This document shows, in pieces, positions 5,370 through 10,821 of a stretch of 10,821 nucleotides of DNA. The position numbers and the translations under genes were made by a program. Positions within the stretch are counted from its first letter, which is position 1; the number at the start of each line of letters is the position of its first letter. The stretch comes from an uncultured Selenomonadales bacterium. Lineage in GTDB: Bacteria; Bacillota; Negativicutes; Selenomonadales; Selenomonadaceae. The notes below the pieces were generated by a model. The model made no database searches. It saw nothing but the letters and a program-made list of their open reading frames with translations, and was not told the origin of the DNA. The DNA lies in the NCBI GenBank assembly GCA_937877545.1, contig CALFJE010000043.1, positions 1 to 10,821 on the forward strand. Direction: 5' to 3'.

Positions 5370-7895
5370 ATGAAACTTTTTGAACTGACAAAGCCTGCGC
5401 GGTACACGGGCGGCGAATTCGGCAGCATAGTCAAAGACTTCGATAAGACGGCGTGCCGAGTGGTCTTGGGCTTGCCCGACGTGTACGAGGTGGGCATGAG
5501 CAATTTGGGCTTGGCGATACTGTACGCGGTGCTGAATCGGCGAGCGGATACTTTGTGCGAACGGGTCTACGCGCCGTGGATTGACGCCGAGGCAACCTTG
5601 ACGCCGCTTTGTGCTTTGGAGTCCAAACGCCCGCTTAAAGACTTCGACATCGTGGGTTTTTCATTGCCCTACGAAATGATTTATACCAACGTGCTGAACA
5701 TGCTGAGCCTTGCGCAGATAAGCTTGCGAGCCGCCGACCGCGCAGAGTCCGAGCCGTTTGTAATCGGCGGCGGCGCGTGCGTCTATAACGTGGAGCCGGT
5801 GGCTGAGTTCTTCGACTTCTTTATCGTAGGCGAGGCTGAGGAGGTCTTCGGCGAGGTCGTCGAGACGTTCAAGGCTTGGAAGGTGTCGGGCAAAGCTGGC
5901 GGGCGACGCGGATTTTTACGGCGGTTGCTGAGCGTGCAGGGAATTTACGTGCCGAGCTTTTACGAGCCGCTGTATTCTGGCGAAAAATTCATCGGGCTTA
6001 AGACATTGGACGAGGCTCCGCGCAGGGTCTTAAAGCGCGTAGTCAAAGACTTCGACGCGGCGACGGCTGTCGAGAAGCCCGTGGTGCCGTTTATGGGCAT
6101 AGTGCACGATCGGGCGATGTTGGAGCTGTTCCGAGGGTGCAGTCGCGGCTGCCGATTCTGTCAAGCGGGCATGACGTATCGACCCGTGAGGGAGCGTCGA
6201 GCCGATACTTTACGGCGGCAAGCGCGTCGCCTAATCGATTCGAGCGGCTGGGACGAAATATCCTTAACGTCGCTGAGTTCGGCGGATTATTCGTGCTTGG
6301 GCAGATTGATTGACGACTTGCAGGAAGACTTTCGCGGCGAGCGGGTAAGCATGTCGTTGCCGAGCCTGCGCGTCGACAGCTTTTCAATCGACTTGGCGGA
6401 GCGCGTGCAAGCTGTTCGCAAAAGCGGCTTGACGTTCGCGCCCGAAGCCGGAACTCAACGCCTGCGCGACGTGATAAACAAAAACGTCACCGAGCAAAAC
6501 TTACTGGAGGCTTGCGCGGCGGCGTTCGCCAAAGGTTGGAAATCGGTAAAGCTGTACTTCATGCTGGGCTTGCCGACGGAAACCGACGAGGACATCGCGG
6601 GCATAGCCGACTTGGCAAAAAAAGTGGCGGCACTTAAGCGCGGCGTCAAAGTCACGGTGAGCGTGAGCTGTTTCGTTCCGAAGCCGTGGACGCCGTTTCA
6701 ATGGGTGGAGCAAATCTCGGCGACGGAATTCCGCAGGCGACAGGACTTGCTGAAAACTTTGCTGACGGAACGGGCGATAAGCTACAACTGGCACAACGCG
6801 GAGCTGTCGGTATTGGAGGGAGCCTTGGCACGCGGCGACAGGCGTTTAAGCAAAGTCATCGAGGCGGCTTGGCGTAACGGCGCGAAGTTTGACGGCTGGT
6901 CGGATTTGTTTAAGCCCGACGTTTGGGCTGAGGCGTTTAAGGCTTGCGGGCTGAGCGCGGAGTATTACAGCGAACGGGAGCGCGATTTGTGGGAGCCGTT
7001 GCCGTGGGAGCACGTATCGCCGGGCGTCGACAAAAGCTATCTGCTTGCCGAGTGGGAAAAGTCTCAATCGGCAGCGACGACTGCGGATTGTCGGCGCGGA
7101 CATTGCACGGGTTGCGGAGTCTGCATGAACTTGGGCGCGAGCGTCGTCGACTTTGCAAAGGAAAAGTTATCGCCGCCCGAAATTGTGACAGGCAAGCCGC
7201 AAATGCCGAATCCGACGCGCTATCGGGCGCAGATACGCAAGGGCGCACAGTTGGCGGTGCTGAGCCACTTAGACTATATGAACATGTTCATGCGGGCGTT
7301 GTTGCGAGCAAAATTGCCGGCGTCGTGGAGCGCGGGCTTTAATCCGCACATGAAAGTTTCCTTCGCGAGCGCGTTGGCAGTCGGAGTAACGAGCGATTGC
7401 GAATACGCGGACTTTGAGCTGGAGGCGGCAATATCCGAGTATGAGGTTGCGCGGCGATTGAACTTGCAACTGCCCAAAGGCGCGGAGATAGTGCGGCTTA
7501 AAAAGTTGCGCCCGAAAGCGGAGGCGGCAATGACTTTGGCGGATTTGTCGCGCTGGGAGGTGCGCTTGCCCTTCGACGAAAAACTTTTGGAGTCCGCGCA
7601 GATTGCGGCAAGGGAATTCAACGCGGCGACGGAATTGCGATTCGAGCGGGTGACGCCAAAGAAACGTCGGGAGCTTGAGGCAAAAAAATATATCGCCGAG
7701 CCGGTGACGTTGCAGTTGGCGGCGGGCGAATTATTGATAAGATTCGGCGTGCGGATATTCCCCGACGGGAGCTTGAAGCCGAGCGAAGTGTTGAGTTTAT
7801 TGGTCGAGCGATTTGACTTGCCCGCAGACGTGACGACCGCGCAGATAAATCGCGTGGCATTGCTGAGCGGCGGCAAGAATCTATTGGACGTGTGA
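5370..7895 (+). CDS. B12-binding-type radical SAM protein fused to a DUF2344 domain (TIGR03960 + TIGR03936)
   Basis: The 841-residue product joins two families that are separate genes in some bacteria. Residues 1-230 resemble the B12-binding-like N-terminal domain (LGLPDVYEVGMSNLGLAILY at 34-53). The radical SAM core has the [4Fe-4S] motif C257-x3-C261-x2-C264 (FRGCSRGCRFCQ), followed by LTFAPEAGTQRLR and KLYFMLGLPTETDED. A second cysteine cluster, C574, C579, C582 and C585, could bind zinc or iron-sulfur. DUF2344/TIGR03936 begins near residue 617 (RYRAQIRKGAQLAVLSHLDY). The reaction is not established; these families often sit beside RNase G and ribosomal protein genes in Firmicutes, which suggests an RNA or ribosome-related modification, but that is inference. 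ATG is at 5370, and GGTGAG overlapping the rodA stop serves as the ribosome binding site. A strong terminator follows directly, so the usual rng-rplU neighbours are not in this transcript. Confidence 0.9.
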   Translation: MKLFELTKPARYTGGEFGSIVKDFDKTACRVVLGLPDVYEVGMSNLGLAILYAVLNRRADTLCERVYAPWIDAEATLTPLCALESKRPLKDFDIVGFSLPYEMIYTNVLNMLSLAQISLRAADRAESEPFVIGGGACVYNVEPVAEFFDFFIVGEAEEVFGEVVETFKAWKVSGKAGGRRGFLRRLLSVQGIYVPSFYEPLYSGEKFIGLKTLDEAPRRVLKRVVKDFDAATAVEKPVVPFMGIVHDRAMLELFRGCSRGCRFCQAGMTYRPVRERRADTLRRQARRLIDSSGWDEISLTSLSSADYSCLGRLIDDLQEDFRGERVSMSLPSLRVDSFSIDLAERVQAVRKSGLTFAPEAGTQRLRDVINKNVTEQNLLEACAAAFAKGWKSVKLYFMLGLPTETDEDIAGIADLAKKVAALKRGVKVTVSVSCFVPKPWTPFQWVEQISATEFRRRQDLLKTLLTERAISYNWHNAELSVLEGALARGDRRLSKVIEAAWRNGAKFDGWSDLFKPDVWAEAFKACGLSAEYYSERERDLWEPLPWEHVSPGVDKSYLLAEWEKSQSAATTADCRRGHCTGCGVCMNLGASVVDFAKEKLSPPEIVTGKPQMPNPTRYRAQIRKGAQLAVLSHLDYMNMFMRALLRAKLPASWSAGFNPHMKVSFASALAVGVTSDCEYADFELEAAISEYEVARRLNLQLPKGAEIVRLKKLRPKAEAAMTLADLSRWEVRLPFDEKLLESAQIAAREFNAATELRFERVTPKKRRELEAKKYIAEPVTLQLAAGELLIRFGVRIFPDGSLKPSEVLSLLVERFDLPADVTTAQINRVALLSGGKNLLDV

Positions 7896-7898
7896 CAT

Positions 7899-7927
7899 AA
7901 AAAGCCGGCAGAGATGTCGGCTTTTTT
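7899..7927 (+). terminator. Rho-independent terminator after the radical SAM gene
   Basis: A 12-bp stem with one G-T wobble (7899-7910 with 7915-7926) closes on a GAGA tetraloop and ends in a run of six T. It begins 4 nt after the stop codon. The A-rich 5' arm makes it potentially bidirectional, so it could also stop transcripts arriving from the convergent gene on the other side. Confidence 0.9.
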
Positions 7928-7944
7928 AATAGTCGAAGGTAGTT

Positions 7945-8123
7945 GAAACCCGGCGCACATGGACGTGCGCCGCCGGCAACAGAAACATGGATGTTTCTTT
8001 GCCGGTCAAACGCCCCTGCGAGGCGACTTTTCTTTGCAACTTTCTTTTGGTCGCTCAAAAGAAAGTTGATCCTAAACGTAAGAGATTCTTTGAAACCTTT
8101 CTTGCGCGACGGGAAGAAAGGTT
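7945..8123 (+). repeat. Dispersed multi-hairpin repeat, full copy (copy B)
   Basis: Five hairpins follow one another between two convergent genes. H1: 8 bp, 7951-7958/7965-7972, loop ATGGAC. H2: 7 bp (7973-7979/7999-8005), one bulged C, then AGAAACAT/ATGTTTCT (7981-7988/7991-7998); read as RNA, its apex is AUGGAU on a 6-bp stem. H3: 4 bp, 8011-8014/8022-8025. H4: 13 perfect bp, 8037-8049/8056-8068, loop GTCGCT. H5: 10 bp, 8094-8103/8114-8123, loop GCGCGACGGG, ending 3 nt before the stop codon of the convergent gene. Copies A and C share parts of it in the same orientation. No U-tract follows any of these stems, so they are not ordinary terminators. Short ORFs crossing it are taken as chance. 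Confidence 0.8.
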
Positions 8124-8125
8124 AC

Positions 8126-9301
8126 CTACGGCAATTCGGGCAGGTTGCGGGCTACGGCTGAATTGTGGATGATTTCCTCTACCCGCTGGTCGAATACCAT
8201 TTCCTGCTTGTGAAGGCTGGCCGCCGTGTCCAAAGCCGCCGCGCTGTTTTCCGTTATCCCGCGTATGTAAAACTTCCACGCCATAATCGTGATTCGCGTC
8301 GATTCCTGCCGCAAGCCCGCCAAAAATTGTGCGCCCTGCGGTATCGGAATTTGGTCAAGCTCCGCCTGCCGCGCCTCCAAGGTCGGGATTATCGTGTCGG
8401 TTATGTAGCCCGAAGCCTCCGTCCGCTGATTCGCCGTCATTATTCCGTAGGGTGACCGTTGCAACGTGATAAAGATGTCCTGCTCCTCCTCGAACGAACG
8501 ATTGTACCGATAAACTATATCCGCCGTGTCGTCAATGTATTGCGCCAAATTCTGACGCAGAATCGGCGACGCCGCGTCCAGATACTCTCGATAGTTGTCG
8601 ACGCTGACGACCTTCCAATCGCTCCCGCCCAAATTGAACGTGAAACCGGGGAATTTTATCGTCCGCTCGAAAATCTCAAACTCAAAGGCTCCGACGTTAA
8701 TGCTTTCGTTATCCGCGTCGCGCAACGTGACCCGAAGCTCGAAAGGCATTTGCGTATAGTCCTCTACTATGCTGAAAGTCGCCGTCGCCTCCGCGCCCAA
8801 ATGCTCCACGCCCTCCAACTCTATCAGCGACGTGTGCCGTATCAGCGAACGATCCAGCAGTAAATCATAGTCAACGCCCAACTGCCGCCCCTTGAGGATG
8901 TCGTCGGGCAATGTCCACTCCTGCGTGTCCAAATACGTATTCAAAACTTTAACCGCGCCTTGACACATCTGCCGCCGTATCAACACGTAGAAATTCTCGA
9001 ACAAGCTCCGCTCGCGCTCGGACAGTTGCGTGTCGTACTTGAACAAGTCGCTCGTCAAATCGTCGTAGGCTTGCAACGTGACCGAATTTAAATCGACGTG
9101 GCGGCGGAAAGTTTTGGCGTCGCCCGCCTTGTAAGCCGTAACCAACTCGCGCATGGCGTATTCGGGCGTCTTGGTGTAGACCGTGAAGTACAGGAACGTA
9201 AACGTCAACACCGTAACTATCATGAACAATATAAACAGCCGCTCCTGTTGCCGACGGCGGCGACGCGCCTCCAATCGTTTTCGCCAAGTGTAATCGTCCA
9301 T
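8126..9301 (-). CDS. Membrane-anchored hypothetical protein, DUF2939-like N-terminal region
   Basis: I do not recognise a characterised family for the whole 391 residues. A highly basic N-terminus (RKRLEARRRRRQQ, 7-19) precedes one transmembrane helix (about 22-42), so the bulk is probably outside the inner membrane (N-in, C-out). The segment just after it, TPEYAMRELVTAYKAGDAKTFRRHVDL (45-71), has the pattern of DUF2939-type proteins (small residue-rich helix, GD, then VD), which are of unknown function. The rest is a mixed alpha/beta region without repeats, cysteine motifs or visible catalytic signature. The ATG at 9301 comes 2 nt after the surE stop, with AGAGG as a modest ribosome binding site inside surE, so it is co-transcribed with surE. 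Its 3' end abuts the multi-hairpin repeat. The sizeable conserved-looking frame and gene spacing make it a real gene. Confidence 0.82.
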   Translation of the reverse strand: MDDYTWRKRLEARRRRRQQERLFILFMIVTVLTFTFLYFTVYTKTPEYAMRELVTAYKAGDAKTFRRHVDLNSVTLQAYDDLTSDLFKYDTQLSERERSLFENFYVLIRRQMCQGAVKVLNTYLDTQEWTLPDDILKGRQLGVDYDLLLDRSLIRHTSLIELEGVEHLGAEATATFSIVEDYTQMPFELRVTLRDADNESINVGAFEFEIFERTIKFPGFTFNLGGSDWKVVSVDNYREYLDAASPILRQNLAQYIDDTADIVYRYNRSFEEEQDIFITLQRSPYGIMTANQRTEASGYITDTIIPTLEARQAELDQIPIPQGAQFLAGLRQESTRITIMAWKFYIRGITENSAAALDTAASLHKQEMVFDQRVEEIIHNSAVARNLPELP

Positions 9302-9303
9302 GT

Positions 9304-10056
9304 TTAACCTCTGAAAATTTTGCGCAAAGCGATAATCTCGTCGTAATCGGCGTTATCGGTATGGAGCGGCGTCACCGATACAAAGCCGCGATTAACCGCG
9401 TGAATGTCGGTGCCCTCGCTTGAGTCGCGGTCGAAAATGGTGCCGCCGATTCGGAAATAAGCTCTGCCCGCCTCGTCGGTGCGGCTCGCGAACGCGTTGA
9501 TATAATCCCTGTGTCCCAGCCGCGCACTCGCGAATTCAGCCTTACCTGCGCGGAATTTTTTGGGGAAGTTGAGATTATGCAGGAAAGCCTCCGCCTTGAC
9601 GGCAAGGATTTTCTCCAGGTAATCGGCAACAGCTTCGGCGGCGGTATCGAAGGGAATTTCGGAGTCCTTATCCCGCGACACGGCAAGCGAGGGTATGTCG
9701 TGAAGGAAACCCTCCAGAGCCGCGCCGACGGTGCCCGAATACAAAACATCGGTGGCAAGGTTCGCGCCGTCGTTGATACCGCTAATCAGCGCGTCGAAGG
9801 CGGGCGGATTCATGCCCTCCAAGTAAATCTTGACGCAATCGGTGGGGGTGCCGTCGAAAGTCCACGCCTCGAAGTCGGGAGTGTCGAAGCGGCGATATTC
9901 AATTTCGCGCAGGACGCTGAGCGCGTGAGCCATGCCGTTCTGTTGCTTGAGCGGGGCGGCGATTTTAACCTCGTGGCGACGATTTTTAAGCGCGTGAGCC
10001 AATGCCCAAAGACCCGCGCCGTTAATGCCGTCGTCGTTCGTAAGTAAAATGTTCAA
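9304..10056 (-). CDS. surE: 5'-nucleotidase SurE (survival protein E)
   Basis: SurE is a metal-dependent phosphatase acting on nucleoside 5'- and 3'-monophosphates, and on exopolyphosphate in some species; it is cytoplasmic. The 250-residue product has the metal-binding start MNILLTNDDGI (D8, D9), FDGTPTDCVKIYLE (68-81) and the core SGINDGANLATDVLYSGTVGAALEG (92-116), in which N95 is the likely ligand. At the position of the third ligand, normally Ser in an APxxxxSG motif, this protein has Asn40 (APLKQQNG). The start codon is TTG, supported by GAGG at 10064-10067, 7 nt upstream; no ATG fits the conserved N-terminus. It is the first gene of a two-gene unit with the DUF2939-like protein and is divergent from the pagL-like gene, with 78 nt between. 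I did not find a convincing surE promoter in that gap. Confidence 0.94.
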   Translation of the reverse strand: MNILLTNDDGINGAGLWALAHALKNRRHEVKIAAPLKQQNGMAHALSVLREIEYRRFDTPDFEAWTFDGTPTDCVKIYLEGMNPPAFDALISGINDGANLATDVLYSGTVGAALEGFLHDIPSLAVSRDKDSEIPFDTAAEAVADYLEKILAVKAEAFLHNLNFPKKFRAGKAEFASARLGHRDYINAFASRTDEAGRAYFRIGGTIFDRDSSEGTDIHAVNRGFVSVTPLHTDNADYDEIIALRKIFRG

Positions 10057-10075
10057 TTTATCACCTCAATGAAAC

Positions 10076-10104
10076 TTGCCGTCGTCCGTCAAAAATGCTA
10101 CACT
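10076..10104 (+). promoter_or_regulatory. Extended -10 promoter of the pagL-like gene
   Basis: TTGCCG (10076-10081), 17 nt, then TACACT (10099-10104), preceded by TGC, an extended -10. Transcription would start near 10111, giving a leader of about 24 nt that contains GAGGAGG at 10118-10124. The ATG follows at 10135, a rather wide 10-nt spacing. Confidence 0.65.
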
Positions 10105-10134
10105 GCCGAAAAATTTTGAGGAGGCGGCGTTGTT

Positions 10135-10716
10135 ATGAAAAAATTTTTATCAATGGTTGCAATGGGTTTGCTGATTGGCAATGCGGCGCACGCGGAGACT
10201 TTGGAAGAGGAAAAGCCATTGTTCGAGGACGCCAACGAAATTCAGCTGGAATATTTGGAGGGGCGACGTTTCAGTCAACGCAACGTGAACAATTACAACG
10301 TGCACTTTTTTGAAAAGGTGACGGATAACGGCTTGATGAGCTATTGGCGCGGCTTGACGTTCACGCGGGCTTTGGGCTACACGAATCCGCGCAAGGACGG
10401 CGGCGTTCACCACGACAGCGAGGGCGCGGGTATCGGTCCGGCGTTCATGCTCCGCTGGGATAAAGAGGCGTCGGGGAAGTTGCACGCGTCGATAGACTTC
10501 ACGGGCAGTTTCATGCTGTACAACAAGGCGCACCCCTACGACGGACGCGCTTACGGTTTTCTGTGGCGAATCGGTCCGCGTTTGACGTGGCACTTCCGCA
10601 AAGAGGATTCAATCAGCTTGGGCTATTCAATCAGCCATTTTTCAAACGGGTTGCGCAGTCACAATCCCGGCTACAACACGCTGGGCTTTTCGGTCGGCTA
10701 CACGCACAGCTGGTAA
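10135..10716 (+). CDS. PagL-like lipid A 3-O-deacylase / acyloxyacyl hydrolase, outer membrane
   Basis: PagL enzymes are outer-membrane beta-barrels that remove the 3-O-linked acyl chain of lipid A. The 193-residue product starts with a signal peptide (cleavage after AAHA, residue 20) and mature residues 21-193 are rich in alternating aromatic/polar strands. The family active-site pattern appears as SISHFSNG (165-172): His168 and Ser170 would be the catalytic pair. It is followed by NPGYN (177-181). The catalytic acid of PagL is not obvious at the expected spacing. The chain ends in GFSVGYTHSW, a typical C-terminal aromatic beta-signal for barrel assembly. It is a single gene with its own promoter, divergent from surE and followed by a copy of the hairpin repeat; no separate terminator is seen. 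Substrate specificity cannot be read from sequence, so the generic name is safer than pagL. Confidence 0.8.
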   Translation: MKKFLSMVAMGLLIGNAAHAETLEEEKPLFEDANEIQLEYLEGRRFSQRNVNNYNVHFFEKVTDNGLMSYWRGLTFTRALGYTNPRKDGGVHHDSEGAGIGPAFMLRWDKEASGKLHASIDFTGSFMLYNKAHPYDGRAYGFLWRIGPRLTWHFRKEDSISLGYSISHFSNGLRSHNPGYNTLGFSVGYTHSW

Positions 10717-10756
10717 GCCTCGCGTATATTTAGAGCCGTCGCAATTCGTCCCCAAG

Positions 10757-10821
10757 TTGAAGAGAACCGCAACCCGGCCGCCAAGGACGGCGGCCGCCGG
10801 CAACAGAAACATGGATGTTTC
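10757..10821 (+). repeat. Dispersed multi-hairpin repeat, copy C (cut by window edge)
   Basis: Bases 10793-10821 are identical to 7969-7997 (29 bp) and the match runs into the window end, so the element continues beyond it. Hairpin H1 is present as an 8-bp stem (10775-10782/10789-10796) with loop AAGGAC. Compared with copy B, three of its eight base pairs differ, with both arms changed to keep pairing. The 5' arm and apex of H2 are visible up to the edge. The element lies about 40 nt after the stop of the pagL-like gene, in the same direction; 10717-10756 shows nothing else. Confidence 0.8.

Noticed and set aside
7943..8172. Short plus-strand frames across the multi-hairpin element
   Set aside because: The region consists of perfect inverted repeats, and the frames run into the 3' end of the convergent gene without a domain. 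Such frames are likely to be annotated as hypothetical proteins in many copies, but I see no support for translation.
1..10821. CRISPR arrays, transposases, tRNA or rRNA genes
   Set aside because: There are no regularly spaced direct repeats, no transposase-like products and no RNA gene sequences that I could recognise. The only repeats are the tandem duplication and the dispersed hairpin family.

Overview
The window reads as a chromosomal segment of a diderm Firmicute, most likely a member of the Negativicutes (Selenomonadales/Veillonellales type). This is inference. The core genes and their order are Firmicute-like (yebC-ruvC-ruvA; rodA followed by a fused B12-type radical SAM/DUF2344 gene). 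A PagL-like outer-membrane lipid A deacylase and Sec signal peptides on periplasm-type proteins imply an outer membrane. No phage, transposase, tRNA, rRNA or CRISPR gene is visible.

Layout. Bases 1-4044 are read from the minus strand, 4242-7895 from the plus, 8126-10056 from the minus, and 10135-10716 from the plus. (i) 1-2073: yebC, ruvC and ruvA form a tight, overlapping operon (translation factor plus Holliday-junction processing). It runs into a small membrane-protein gene whose 5' end has been tandemly duplicated (194-bp unit), leaving a truncated copy beside ruvA and the presumed intact copy running off the left edge. (ii) 2268-4044: tyrS with a good sigma-70 promoter, overlapping by 8 nt a secreted NlpC/P60-like hydrolase gene. 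(iii) 4242-7895: rodA (cell elongation glycosyltransferase, TTG start) followed at once by an 841-residue radical SAM protein and a strong intrinsic terminator. (iv) 8126-10056: surE (TTG start) followed 2 nt later by a membrane-anchored DUF2939-like protein. (v) 10135-10716: pagL-like gene with its own extended -10 promoter.

The most unusual content is non-coding. A family of multi-hairpin repeats occurs three times in the same orientation: a degenerate copy at about 2112-2200, a full copy at about 7945-8123, and a copy cut by the right edge at about 10757-10821. The last two share 29 identical bases and a preceding hairpin whose arms differ by three compensated base pairs, so the structure looks maintained. 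The loops carry ANGGAN, and one hairpin resembles the high-affinity CsrA/RsmA site. The elements could be CsrA-binding RNA, a REP/MITE-like dispersed repeat, or both.

The rest is mostly housekeeping: recombination and translation (yebC/ruv), tRNA charging, wall growth and wall hydrolysis (rodA, NlpC-like), nucleotide salvage (surE) and lipid A remodelling (pagL-like). Two conserved genes are of unsettled function: the radical SAM fusion and the DUF2939-like protein.
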